In this document: positions 39,906 through 48,556 of the stretch, piece after piece | How positions within the stretch are numbered: the first letter of the stretch is position 1 | Layout: each line of letters opens with the position of its first letter | Source of the DNA: Bryobacteraceae bacterium | GTDB lineage: Bacteria; Acidobacteriota; Terriglobia; Bryobacterales; Bryobacteraceae | Direction: 5' to 3' | DNA: 64,000 nt | NCBI GenBank assembly: GCA_023384675.1 | Contig: JAHDVK010000027.1 | Coordinates: forward strand, 1 to 64,000 | Translations under genes and position numbers: made by a program | Notes under the pieces: generated by a model | What the model was told of the DNA's origin: nothing | The model's database searches: none | The model's input: only the letters and a program-made list of their open reading frames with translations

Positions 39906-40727
39906 GTGCAAGCGTTTAAGGACAAAGGCGTGCTTATCACCGGCGCGGGCCGCGGCATCGGTAAACGGCTGGCCATTGGATTCGCCCATGCGGGCGCGCG
40001 CGTCGGGCTGCTGGCCCGAAGTAAGGCGGAGCTGGAACTGGCCGATCTCGAGATCGAACACGGAGGCGGCACGTCGCTGCGTCTGCGAGCCGATGTCCGC
40101 GAATATGACCAGGTGGCGGCGGCCGCCGAGCGGATGCGGAACCTCTATGGCGGCGTGCATGTGCTGGTCTGCGCGGCGGGCGAACTCGGCCCCATCGGCC
40201 CCTTTGCCGAAGTCAATCCCCGCGAGTGGGCCGAAGTGCTCAACGTGAACCTCATCGGCGCGATGCACGCCGTCCGTGCGGTGCTGCCGCAGATGATCGA
40301 GCGGCGCTCCGGCAAGATTATTCTCCTGACCGGCGGCGGGGCCGAAGAGGCCCGGCCCTGGTTCAGCGCTTACGCCGCCTCGAAGACCGCGCTGACGCGC
40401 TTCGCCGAATCGCTCGCGGAAGAAGTCCGCGAGGACAACGTACAGATCAACTGCATGTATCCCGGCCCTACCTACACGAACACGACCGACGAACTATTGC
40501 GCGCGGGCGAGCGCGCCGGCTGGAAGGAAGTGCAGGAGGCCTCGCAGGTGCGAACACACGGCGGCACCCCGCCCGAAAAGCAAATCAATCTGGCGATGTT
40601 TCTGGCGTCGGATCGCTCAAACCACATCTCCGGCAAGCTTCTGCACGTCGACGACGACTGGCGGCGGTTGGAACATGCCACAGTACACGCGGGCATTTAC
40701 ACCCTGCGCCGGCTGAACCGGGGCTGA
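39906..40727 (+). CDS. Short-chain dehydrogenase/reductase
   Basis: A 273-residue Rossmann-fold oxidoreductase. TGAGRGIGKRLAIGFA binds NAD(P); VLVCAAGE is the conserved NxxG-like strand; the active-site Tyr156 and Lys160 are in FSAYAASKTAL. The catalytic Ser that usually lies 13 residues before the Tyr is a glycine within LLTGGGAEEA. Such TGGGA members are common among SDRs of unknown substrate. Start is GTG. It lies 46 bases after the GGDEF gene. Confidence 0.88.
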   Translation: MQAFKDKGVLITGAGRGIGKRLAIGFAHAGARVGLLARSKAELELADLEIEHGGGTSLRLRADVREYDQVAAAAERMRNLYGGVHVLVCAAGELGPIGPFAEVNPREWAEVLNVNLIGAMHAVRAVLPQMIERRSGKIILLTGGGAEEARPWFSAYAASKTALTRFAESLAEEVREDNVQINCMYPGPTYTNTTDELLRAGERAGWKEVQEASQVRTHGGTPPEKQINLAMFLASDRSNHISGKLLHVDDDWRRLEHATVHAGIYTLRRLNRG

Positions 40728-40737
40728 GCGGCGGCGG

Positions 40738-43107
40738 TCAGCCTTCCGCGATCCACACGACGGACTTGGGCGGCGGCGGGGGCGGACGCGAACCGTCCGG
40801 CCGGGGCGGCGGCGCGGCTGGAGGCAGGGCGGTGCCCGGTTCCCGGTTCATCCGAACGGCGTTCGGGACGGCCAGCAAAGGGCTTCCATCCGCGAATTGT
40901 CCCCTCAGCACGATGACGCCGCCCAGCAGGTCCTGCCGCCATTCGGCGCGCAGCGCCCCCGGCGCGATCGGCTTGGAGATGTCCTGGTCCTGCCGCTCGA
41001 TGTTGTAGATGAGCGGGCCGAAGCGCAGGGCGGTTTGGCCGCGCAAGGAGGCGATGCGGCTATCGGGGCGAATCCGCTGCGGCTCGATCGCCACGTCGAA
41101 TTCGACGCGGTCGCCCTTGCGCCATTGGCGGTTCAGGACCGCGTACCCGTCGCGCATCTCCGCTTTCGCCCGCGTACCATTCACGAGGATCACAGGGGCA
41201 TCCGCTTTGGATGGTTCCGCCCGGTAGAGCTCGCTCGCGTTCCGGTTGGGGATGCGCAGGTGGAGCCGGAAGTTTCCGGGGCGCACCGGATTCACCGTCA
41301 GCTTCACCTGTCCGCTCCAGGGGTAATCGGTCTGTTGGATGATCTCCAGATCGCCGATGACGGTCCGGCTCCCGGCGTACAGGTTCACGAAGACGCCGCC
41401 GCGGTTGCGGACGTACATCCATGTTGGAAGCATCAGGAGCGTGCGCGGCAGGTTGCCGACGCAGCAGGGGCAGACGTGCCACTGATACCGAGCCACTCGC
41501 GCTTCCAGCGGATTGTCGTAATAGAAGTGCCGGGCGTCCAGATCCATGGCTCCGGCAAGGGCATTGTAGAACGTCTCTTCGTACAGGTCCGCGTACCGGG
41601 CATCGTGCCAGATCCGGTTCATCTTCCACTGGAAGAACAGCTCTCCGCAGCTTGAGCACGACTCGCAATACGCGCGGTTGCGCAAGGAGTAGTTTGCCCC
41701 GAACCCCTCCGAGGTTTCGCCGCTGCCGGTGCCGCCGGTGAGGTAGCGCTTGCGGTGCGTGATATTGGACCAGAGCGACTTCGCGGCGCTGCGGTAATCG
41801 GGATCTCCCGACTCGATCACCACGTCCGCCATCGCCGAGTAGGTGTAGGCCGCGCGCACGGCGTGGCCGACGGCCTCGTACTGTTCGACCACCGGCAGGT
41901 GGGACTGGCTGTATTCGTTCTGGTCGCGCGGACCGGTGCCCGCATGGTGCCGGCAATCGAGGAGGAACCGGGCAAGTTGAAGGTACCGGCGGCCCGCGCC
42001 CGCGCCCTCGACTTCATCCACGTAGCGGCCGAAGCGCATCAGGGCCTGTTCCATGCCCTGGTGCTCGTCGTACCAGGCCTGTTTGGGACGCGGGCCGAGG
42101 TTGCGGTCCCAGCAATCGGCCAGCTTCTTCGCGGCGTCGTACAGGCGCCGGTCCTTGCCGCCGGTCATCCGGTGATGGCTGAGGGCGGCCTCCAGGAGGT
42201 ATCCGGCGACGTAGCCTTCATGGTCGGGGCGGCGGGCCGGGTCCCAGTGGCGGAAGCCGCTCGTGTCGATCAGGGCGCCATCGCGGCCTTGGCGGGGCAG
42301 GGTGAAGGCGGTTTGGAGATAGCCGTCCGGCTCCTGCGCGCCGAGGACCAGCGGGATCCACTGCTCGAGAATCTGCCGCATCAGCTTGTGGGCGGCTTCC
42401 ATTTCCGGATCGCCTTCAGCGGGATAGCCGAGCGCCAGGCTCATGGCTTCGATGGTCTGGTACACCCAGGCGTTCGAAAAGACGTAGCCTTTGTGATGGC
42501 CGTGCGGCTCCCCGCGCAGTTTCTTGCCGGCCTCGACGAAATTGTCGATGCCGCCCGGCCCCACTTCGATTTCGTCCCGGTTGATCTGGCGGATGCAGTG
42601 GGGAATCCAGTTGACGATCAGGCCCCGCAGACGGGGCTTCCAGAAGGGGCTGGTGACTTCGAAAGCCGCGGGCTCAAACGCGGCGAGGGGCTGTGCCGGG
42701 GCGGGCGGCTCCACGTCCACCGTCAGTGTGGACTCGCGCTTGCCGGCCTCGGATTCGGCTTCCAATCGAAGCACGTAGCGCCCCGGGGCGCTGAACGTGG
42801 CTGTGGTTTGCAGGGCGGCCGGTTCGGCGAACTTCACCGTGCCGGGACCGGAAGCTTTGCTCCAGGCGGCTCGGACTCCGGACGCGGGCTGACTTTCAAC
42901 GGCCGGCCGCACGCCATTGCGTGGGCGGGTGGCGGAGGGCGCAAGCCCGGTGCCCGCCCAGCCTCGGAGCCAGGTCTTGCCCGGCAGAACCACAACGCGG
43001 TCCACGCCGGCATCCAGTTCGAACGGGGTTTGGGCGGCGGCCAGCGGTGACAGCGCGGCTGAAGCGACCAGAGAACGGCGGGTGATTCCCTCACGGCGGC
43101 AATTCAT
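40738..43107 (-). CDS. Tat-exported GH127-like (DUF1680) glycoside hydrolase
   Basis: A 789-residue protein with a twin-arginine signal (REGITRRSLVASAALSPL). A beta domain (about 27-130) precedes an (alpha/alpha)6 barrel with FVEAGKKLRGEPHGHHKGYV and WYDEHQGMEQALMRFG. The likely zinc site includes cysteines in NRAYCESCSSCGELFF and the CPCC motif in WHVCPCCVGNLPR. This is a second GH127-type enzyme, about 5 kb from the first, and clearly divergent. It ends ten bases from the convergent SDR. Action on arabinose- or fucose-type glycans is inferred. Confidence 0.85.
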   Translation of the reverse strand: MNCRREGITRRSLVASAALSPLAAAQTPFELDAGVDRVVVLPGKTWLRGWAGTGLAPSATRPRNGVRPAVESQPASGVRAAWSKASGPGTVKFAEPAALQTTATFSAPGRYVLRLEAESEAGKRESTLTVDVEPPAPAQPLAAFEPAAFEVTSPFWKPRLRGLIVNWIPHCIRQINRDEIEVGPGGIDNFVEAGKKLRGEPHGHHKGYVFSNAWVYQTIEAMSLALGYPAEGDPEMEAAHKLMRQILEQWIPLVLGAQEPDGYLQTAFTLPRQGRDGALIDTSGFRHWDPARRPDHEGYVAGYLLEAALSHHRMTGGKDRRLYDAAKKLADCWDRNLGPRPKQAWYDEHQGMEQALMRFGRYVDEVEGAGAGRRYLQLARFLLDCRHHAGTGPRDQNEYSQSHLPVVEQYEAVGHAVRAAYTYSAMADVVIESGDPDYRSAAKSLWSNITHRKRYLTGGTGSGETSEGFGANYSLRNRAYCESCSSCGELFFQWKMNRIWHDARYADLYEETFYNALAGAMDLDARHFYYDNPLEARVARYQWHVCPCCVGNLPRTLLMLPTWMYVRNRGGVFVNLYAGSRTVIGDLEIIQQTDYPWSGQVKLTVNPVRPGNFRLHLRIPNRNASELYRAEPSKADAPVILVNGTRAKAEMRDGYAVLNRQWRKGDRVEFDVAIEPQRIRPDSRIASLRGQTALRFGPLIYNIERQDQDISKPIAPGALRAEWRQDLLGGVIVLRGQFADGSPLLAVPNAVRMNREPGTALPPAAPPPRPDGSRPPPPPPKSVVWIAEG

Positions 43108-43150
43108 GGGATCGAGTATATTACCGCCACGCCCTGACAAGTGTGCCCGA

Positions 43151-43184
43151 TAAACGAAAGGCCACCCCAGGAGGGCGGCCCTTC
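43151..43184 (-). terminator. Intrinsic terminator after the Gfo/Idh/MocA gene
   Basis: On the minus strand an AAGGGCCGCCC / GGGGTGGCCTT hairpin (with one G-T pair and a bulge) is followed by TTTCGTTTA. It lies 26 bases beyond the stop of the Gfo/Idh/MocA gene. Confidence 0.6.
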
Positions 43185-43209
43185 GCAATCACTCGCGCGG
43201 AAGTTTCGA

Positions 43210-44493
43210 TTAGGCGCGGCGGTAGGTGTCGGTCTTCGAATCCCAGAGGATTTTCTTACCCTCGCGGTAACTGACCACCGAAAGCAGCCCGGCCACCACG
43301 GCGTCAAAGCCCGCGCGGACCGGGGCGACGGCCTGCTCCTTGCCCTTGATGGCGTTGATGAAGTTGCGGATGTGGGCCTCGACGGCGAGGTTGTCGTTGC
43401 GTGGGATCGTGATCGACAACTCCTTGCGCTCCTTCACGTTCTCGCTCATGCCCGGGGCGAACACCTCGGGGTAGTAATTCAGCGTCGAGCGGTTGATCAC
43501 CTCGATGGTGCCTTCATTGCCGCAGAACTGCTCGCCGTAGCCGAATTTGGCGTTGCCGAGGTAGCAGGAGTAGTTCACGTGGAACTTCTCGGCTTCGTAG
43601 TCGAGCAGGACGCTCCAGGTGTCGGGCACGTCGCGGTCGTCGTCCTTCGTCCACCGGTACACCCCGCCAGAGGCGATGATCGAGGAGGGCGTGCCTTTGC
43701 CCATGACGAAGGCGGTGACGTCGGTCTGGTGGACCATCAGGTCGGTGGCGATGCCGCTCGAGTAGTCCCAGTAGAGCCGCCACTGGGAATAGCGGGCGCG
43801 GTTGAATTCGCGTTTGGGCGCGGGGCCGAGGAAGCCCTGCCAATCGGCCGTCTTTTCGCTCAGATCTTCGGGGATGGTGTAGCGCCAGGCAGCCGCGCCG
43901 GTAGGCAGGGCGTTGCGATACCAGAAAGCGCGGGTATAGTGGCAATCGCCGATAACACCCTGCTCGATCATGGTCTTAGCCATCTGGTAGAGGCTGTTCG
44001 AGCGGTTCTGCGTGCCGACCTGCACAATGGACTTCGAGGTCTTCGAGACTTTCAGGATCTCCTGCGCCTCCTCGATGGTGTGGGAGAGGGGTTTTTCGAC
44101 GTACACGTGCTTGCCGGCGGCGAGGGCGTCGAGCAACTGGCGGTGGTGCAGGTGTTCGGGGGTGGCGATGACGACTGCGTCGATGGACTTGTCGTTGAGG
44201 ATTTCCTTATAGTCCGCGACGGCCTTGGGGGCGCGGCCCTGCCGGGTGGCGACGAGGTCCTTGCCGCGGTTCAGGTTGGTCGCGAAGGTGTCGCAGACGG
44301 CTGTGACGTTGACAGCGGAGGCGACGCCATCGTAGGCGCGCTGCAGCAGGTAGTAGCCGCGGCCGCCGGTACCGATCCAGCCCATGTTGATCTTTTCGTT
44401 CTGTCCGAGTGCCGGCAGGACGGCGGGGCCGGCCATCGCGGCGGCAACGGCGGTGTTGCGGACGAAATTGCGTCTTGAGAGTTCCTGGCTCAT
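43210..44493 (-). CDS. Tat-exported Gfo/Idh/MocA-family oxidoreductase
   Basis: A 427-residue NAD(P)-binding oxidoreductase with a twin-arginine signal (LSRRNFVRNTAVAAAMAG). The Rossmann part is KINMGWIGTGGRGYYLLQ, followed by VVIATPEHLHHRQLLDALAAGKHVYVEKPLSHTIEEA, which contains the EKP motif, and a C-terminal domain. Exported members usually act on periplasmic sugars or glycan fragments. The start is fixed by AAGGAG upstream and the signal sequence. Same direction as the GH127 gene, 102 bases upstream of it and separated by a terminator. Confidence 0.9.
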   Translation of the reverse strand: MSQELSRRNFVRNTAVAAAMAGPAVLPALGQNEKINMGWIGTGGRGYYLLQRAYDGVASAVNVTAVCDTFATNLNRGKDLVATRQGRAPKAVADYKEILNDKSIDAVVIATPEHLHHRQLLDALAAGKHVYVEKPLSHTIEEAQEILKVSKTSKSIVQVGTQNRSNSLYQMAKTMIEQGVIGDCHYTRAFWYRNALPTGAAAWRYTIPEDLSEKTADWQGFLGPAPKREFNRARYSQWRLYWDYSSGIATDLMVHQTDVTAFVMGKGTPSSIIASGGVYRWTKDDDRDVPDTWSVLLDYEAEKFHVNYSCYLGNAKFGYGEQFCGNEGTIEVINRSTLNYYPEVFAPGMSENVKERKELSITIPRNDNLAVEAHIRNFINAIKGKEQAVAPVRAGFDAVVAGLLSVVSYREGKKILWDSKTDTYRRA

Positions 44494-44668
44494 ATCGCGT
44501 TGTCTCCTTAGCATTTGCAGGCGCGCCGGGGCGGCCGAACCCGTTATCATATCGAATCGTAACGCCGGTGTCGCCCGTTGCATCTAAGGGGGTGGGTAGA
44601 TGGTCCCGGCAAGCCGGGTGGCGTGTGGGACAATCGAATCAGATCGGAAATTTGGTGAAAATCGAGCC

Positions 44669-45520
44669 ATGAATGGATTGAAGACTGCGTTATTACTGGG
44701 TACCTTGAGCGGAATGCTGGTGGTGGGCGGCAACCTGTTGAGTCCTGGCGGCAACGGGATGACGATCGGCCTGGTGATGGCGATCGGCCTGAACTTTTTC
44801 AGCTACTTTTTCAGCGAAAAGATGGCGCTGAAGGCGAGCGGAGCCATTCGGGTGAGCGAGACAGAGAATCCTCAGATCTACCGCAGGCTGGAGCCGATGA
44901 CCCGGCAGTTGTGCCAGCGGATGGACCTGCCGATGCCGAAGCTGTGGGTGATTCCCGAGCAGGCGCCGAACGCGTTCGCTACCGGGCGCAACCCGAAGAA
45001 CTCGTCCGTGGCGGTTACGGCGGGGCTGCTCGAACTGATGAACCAGGACGAGATTGAAGGCGTGATCGCGCACGAACTGGCGCACATCAAGAACCGCGAC
45101 ATTTTGATCAGTTCGATCGCCGCCACGGTGGCGGCGGCGCTGACCTACATGGCGCAGATGGCGCTCTGGTTCGGCGGCGGACGGCGCGACGACGACGAAG
45201 GCCCGAACCCCATGGTGGCGTTGCTGATGCTGTTCCTGGCCCCGGTGGCCGCGGGCATCATTCAGATGGCCATCTCGCGTACTCGCGAATACGCGGCGGA
45301 TGAAACGGCGGCGCGGGCGATCGGTACGGGGGGCGGGCTGGCGAGCGCGTTGGGCCGCCTCGAGGGCTGGTCGAAGCGCATCCCGATGCATTCCAACGAG
45401 GCGATGTCGCACATGTACATCGTGAAGCCGCTTACCGGGCAGAGCCTGGCGAAGCTTTTCTCCACGCACCCGCCGACGCAGGAACGCGTCGCCCGGCTGC
45501 GCGCACTACAGATCGGCTAA
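44669..45520 (+). CDS. htpX: Membrane-bound zinc metalloprotease HtpX
   Basis: A 283-residue M48 protease for quality control of inner-membrane proteins. Two N-terminal helices (about 5-22 and 31-49), the active site HELAH (135-139) and the third ligand in TREYAADETAA are present, with two more helices between. NAFATGRNPKNSSVAVTAGLLE is typical. Divergent from the Gfo/Idh gene across 175 bases containing a CCCGGC-AA-GCCGGG palindrome (44605-44618). Confidence 0.96.
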   Translation: MNGLKTALLLGTLSGMLVVGGNLLSPGGNGMTIGLVMAIGLNFFSYFFSEKMALKASGAIRVSETENPQIYRRLEPMTRQLCQRMDLPMPKLWVIPEQAPNAFATGRNPKNSSVAVTAGLLELMNQDEIEGVIAHELAHIKNRDILISSIAATVAAALTYMAQMALWFGGGRRDDDEGPNPMVALLMLFLAPVAAGIIQMAISRTREYAADETAARAIGTGGGLASALGRLEGWSKRIPMHSNEAMSHMYIVKPLTGQSLAKLFSTHPPTQERVARLRALQIG

Positions 45521-45529
45521 GCTGGCGAT

Positions 45530-46699
45530 TTGACGCAGGAATCCCAGGTCACCATCACGAGGCGGGGCGAGGATCGCCTCGCCTCGGGCCATTTCTGGGT
45601 CTACCGGACGGACATCACCGGTGATGGCGGAGCGCCGCCGGGCGCGGTGGTCCGGGTGGTGAACCAGCGCGGACGCGCGCTGGGAATGGCGCATTACAGC
45701 ACTTCGTCGCAAATCGCCCTGCGCAGGCTCACTCCGAAAGTGGAAGCCGTGGACAGGGCGTTCTGGTTGGCGCGATTGCGCGCGGCGCTCGATCATCGGG
45801 TCAGAGTCGCGCCGGCCGAGGAAGCCTGCCGCATCGTACACACGGAAGGCGATCTGCTCCCCGGATTGATCGTGGACCGCTACGGGTCCGTACTGTGCGC
45901 GCAGTTTCTGACGCAAGGAATGGACGCGGCGCGCGAGGAGATCGCCGATTGTCTTCAGGAACTGCTCTCGCCGGCGGGCATTCTGGCGCGCAACGACGCT
46001 CCGGCAAGGCGGCACGAAGGGCTGACGGAGGTCTCCCAGGCGCTGCGCGGCGAGGTTCCGCAGCAGGTGGAGATTGGCTTTAACCGCTTGCGCTGGCGTG
46101 TGGAGCCGTGGGCGGGCCAGAAGACGGGCGTGTACCTCGATCAACGCGAAAATTACGTAGCGGCGGCGCGGCAGGCGCGCGGCCGGGCGCTCGATTGTTT
46201 CACGTCCACCGGCGGCTTCGCGCTCCACCTGGCGGCGCGCTGCGAAACCGTCGAGGGCGTGGACTCCAGCGCGGCGGCTCTGGCCACCGCCGTGCACAAC
46301 CGCGAGTTGAACGGAATCGCCAACGTCACATTCCGAGAGGCGGACGTCTTCGAACTGCTCGGCGGCTATATGCGCCAGAGGCGGCAGTACGACACGGTGG
46401 TGCTCGATCCGCCCGCGTTCGCGAAGAACCGCGCTTCGGTGGATGCGGCCTTGCGCGGCTACAAGGATCTGCACGTGAAGGCGCTGCGGATTCTCTCGCC
46501 GGGCGGCGTGCTGGTGACGTGCTCGTGCTCTTACCACGTGAGTGAAGCGGACCTGCTGCAGGTGGCGGCCGAAGCGGCGCTCGATGCCGGGCGCACGCTG
46601 CGCGTGATCGAACGGCGCATGCAGGCTTCCGACCATCCAGTGCTGTTGACGGTGCCCGAAACCCTATACCTGAAATGTCTGATCCTGGAGGCGCTGTGA
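45530..46699 (+). CDS. Class I SAM-dependent 23S rRNA methyltransferase (RlmI-like)
   Basis: A 389-residue methyltransferase with an N-terminal PUA-like domain (SGHFWVYRTDITG), an insert, and a SAM fold: GVYLDQRENYVAAA, ALDCFTSTGGFALHLAARC and the catalytic VLDPPAFAKNRASVDAALRGYKDL. Best related to RlmI, which makes m5C1962 in 23S rRNA. The start is TTG, nine bases after htpX, with only a weak ribosome binding site. The last codons overlap the M23 peptidase start. Confidence 0.9.
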   Translation: MTQESQVTITRRGEDRLASGHFWVYRTDITGDGGAPPGAVVRVVNQRGRALGMAHYSTSSQIALRRLTPKVEAVDRAFWLARLRAALDHRVRVAPAEEACRIVHTEGDLLPGLIVDRYGSVLCAQFLTQGMDAAREEIADCLQELLSPAGILARNDAPARRHEGLTEVSQALRGEVPQQVEIGFNRLRWRVEPWAGQKTGVYLDQRENYVAAARQARGRALDCFTSTGGFALHLAARCETVEGVDSSAAALATAVHNRELNGIANVTFREADVFELLGGYMRQRRQYDTVVLDPPAFAKNRASVDAALRGYKDLHVKALRILSPGGVLVTCSCSYHVSEADLLQVAAEAALDAGRTLRVIERRMQASDHPVLLTVPETLYLKCLILEAL

Positions 46700-47499
46700 C
46701 GCTGGCGCTGCTGCTCCTGGCTTCGGTCTTTACGATCGGTCCGGAGAAGGTGAAGCAGGGCGGCGTGATCCGGATCGAAACGAAGGAAGCGGGCGCGTTC
46801 ACGGCGCGGATGGGCGAGCGGCGCGTGCGGCTGTTTCCAGATCCTGACGGAGGCCAGTTGGGCCTGCTGCCGGTGGCCGCCGACGACGCCGCCGGGTTCA
46901 CGCAGGTCGTCGTGGAAGACGCGGAGGGTGGAGTCGTGACGGAAGCGCGGGTCGAGGTGATGGATGCCCGTTTCCCGGTGCAGAACATCCGCGTGACCCC
47001 GGGCGTGCAGGCCTTGCGGGCCGCGCCCGGCGAAATGGAGGCCATCCGGGAGTTTCAGGGCATCGTGAGCGAAAGCCGCTACTGGCGCACGCCCTTCCGG
47101 CGGCCCGTGCCCGGGTGCCTGATTTCACCCTTCGGCGTGCAACGCCACCACAACGGCAAGCCGACGGGCAACTACCACCGGGGCATCGATCAGCGCGCGG
47201 CGGTGGGCGTCCCGGTGCGCGCGCCCGCCGCCGGGCTGGTGCGGCTTGCGGAAATGTACCGGCTGCATGGGGGCAGCGTTGGTCTCGATCACGGGCACGG
47301 GGTGGCGACGATCCACATCCACCTGTCGAAGCTGAGTGTGAAGCCGGGCGACCGGGTCGCGGCGGGCGACTTGATTGGCGTGGCCGGGGCCACCGGTTTT
47401 GCGACCGGGCCGCACCTGCACTGGGGATTGTACGTGCATGGGGTGCCGGTGAACCCGCTGGACTGGATTCCTGCAATCCCGCGCTGCGCCGCAAAGTAG
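46696..47499 (+). CDS. Secreted M23-family metallopeptidase (LytM domain)
   Basis: A 267-residue exported peptidase. The GTG start overlaps the previous stop (GTGA) and has GGAGG just upstream; a hydrophobic signal TLALLLLASVFT follows. The C-terminal domain has the M23 zinc ligands His161 and Asp165 in NYHRGIDQ and the pair in GPHLHWGLY (His240, His242). It is expected to cut peptidoglycan cross-links or to activate amidases. An in-frame ATG at 46675 would add seven residues without improving the signal. Confidence 0.88.
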   Translation: MTLALLLLASVFTIGPEKVKQGGVIRIETKEAGAFTARMGERRVRLFPDPDGGQLGLLPVAADDAAGFTQVVVEDAEGGVVTEARVEVMDARFPVQNIRVTPGVQALRAAPGEMEAIREFQGIVSESRYWRTPFRRPVPGCLISPFGVQRHHNGKPTGNYHRGIDQRAAVGVPVRAPAAGLVRLAEMYRLHGGSVGLDHGHGVATIHIHLSKLSVKPGDRVAAGDLIGVAGATGFATGPHLHWGLYVHGVPVNPLDWIPAIPRCAAK

Positions 47500-47534
47500 T
47501 GGCGTCGGCCCGTGCAAACTCTTCCCGAGATGGT

Positions 47535-47562
47535 CTGGCATCCAAAGGCCCGCTGATATAAT
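47535..47562 (+). promoter_or_regulatory. Putative sigma-70 promoter of the ispH-hpn operon
   Basis: A perfect TATAAT (47557-47562) lies 16 bases downstream of CTGGCA (47535-47540), four of six matches to TTGACA. Initiation about seven bases past the -10 would leave an unusually short leader before the ispH ATG at 47576, possibly without the AAAGG ribosome binding site. Confidence 0.42.
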
Positions 47563-47575
47563 CAAAGGTATCGTT

Positions 47576-48556
47576 ATGAGTACAAACGGAAACGGGGTGA
47601 AGAAGGCTATCCTTCTGCGCCCGCGAGGTTTTTGCGCGGGCGTGGTGCGCGCGATCGACGTGGTGAAGATCGCCCTCGAGCTTTACGGCGCTCCGATTTA
47701 CGTTCGCAAGGAGATTGTCCACAACCGGCACGTGGTGGACGATCTTCGCGCCCACGGCGCGATTTTTGTCAATGAGCTGAACGAGGTGCCGGATGGCGCG
47801 CGCGCGATCTTTTCGGCCCACGGAGTATCCCCGGCCGTCCGGGAGGAGGCCACGCGCCGGAATCTGCAGGTGGTGGACGCCACGTGCCCGCTCGTGACCA
47901 AGGTTCACTTCGAGGCAGTCCGATTTGCGCGAGAAGGCTACACGATTCTGCTGATCGGCCACCGCGACCACGAAGAGATGGAAGGCACCTTCGGCGAGGC
48001 CCCTCAAAACACCATCATTGTGGAGACGGAGACCGAGGCCGAGCAGGTGCAAGTGCCAAACCCCGATAAGGTCTGCTACCTGACGCAGACCACGCTCTCT
48101 CTGGACGAAACGCGCAGCATCGTGGAGATTCTGGAGAGGCGTTTCCCGAAGATCGCCGGGCCGAAATCGCAGGACATCTGCTACGCGACCGAGAACCGGC
48201 AGATGGCCGTAAAAGCCGTGGCGCCGCTGTGCCAGTTGCTGCTGGTGGTGGGTTCGCAGAACTCGTCGAATTCGAAGCGGCTGGTGGAAGTGTGCCAGAG
48301 GTCCGGGGTGCCGGCGTATTTGATCGACGACTGCAGTTTTTTCCAGGACGTCTGGTTTGAGGGCGTGGACACGGTGTCGGTGACGGCCGGCGCATCCGCT
48401 CCGGAAAACCTGGTGCTCGACGTCATCGAAGCGCTGCGCGAACGGGGTTACGCCACGGTCGAGGAGATGGACATCGTCGATGAGGATGTCCGGTTCAACC
48501 TGCCGCCCGAATTGCAGGGCGGGGCGGCGAAGCTCACTACCATCGCAATCCGATGA
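47576..48556 (+). CDS. ispH: 4-hydroxy-3-methylbut-2-enyl diphosphate reductase
   Basis: A 326-residue iron-sulfur enzyme, the last step of the MEP pathway, giving IPP and DMAPP. The three cluster cysteines are Cys20 (RPRGFCAGVVRAI), Cys104 (VVDATCPLVTKVH) and Cys202 (ICYATENRQ). Also visible are GHRDHEEMEGTFGEAP and SQNSSNSKRL. AAAGG supports the start. Its stop overlaps the ATG of the cyclase homologue by four bases, linking precursor supply to the terpenoid genes downstream. Confidence 0.97.
   Translation: MSTNGNGVKKAILLRPRGFCAGVVRAIDVVKIALELYGAPIYVRKEIVHNRHVVDDLRAHGAIFVNELNEVPDGARAIFSAHGVSPAVREEATRRNLQVVDATCPLVTKVHFEAVRFAREGYTILLIGHRDHEEMEGTFGEAPQNTIIVETETEAEQVQVPNPDKVCYLTQTTLSLDETRSIVEILERRFPKIAGPKSQDICYATENRQMAVKAVAPLCQLLLVVGSQNSSNSKRLVEVCQRSGVPAYLIDDCSFFQDVWFEGVDTVSVTAGASAPENLVLDVIEALRERGYATVEEMDIVDEDVRFNLPPELQGGAAKLTTIAIR

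Noticed and set aside
44605-44618. CCCGGC-AA-GCCGGG palindrome upstream of htpX as an operator
   Set aside because: Symmetry is perfect, but short GC-rich palindromes of this type are frequent by chance in such DNA and nothing else supports it.
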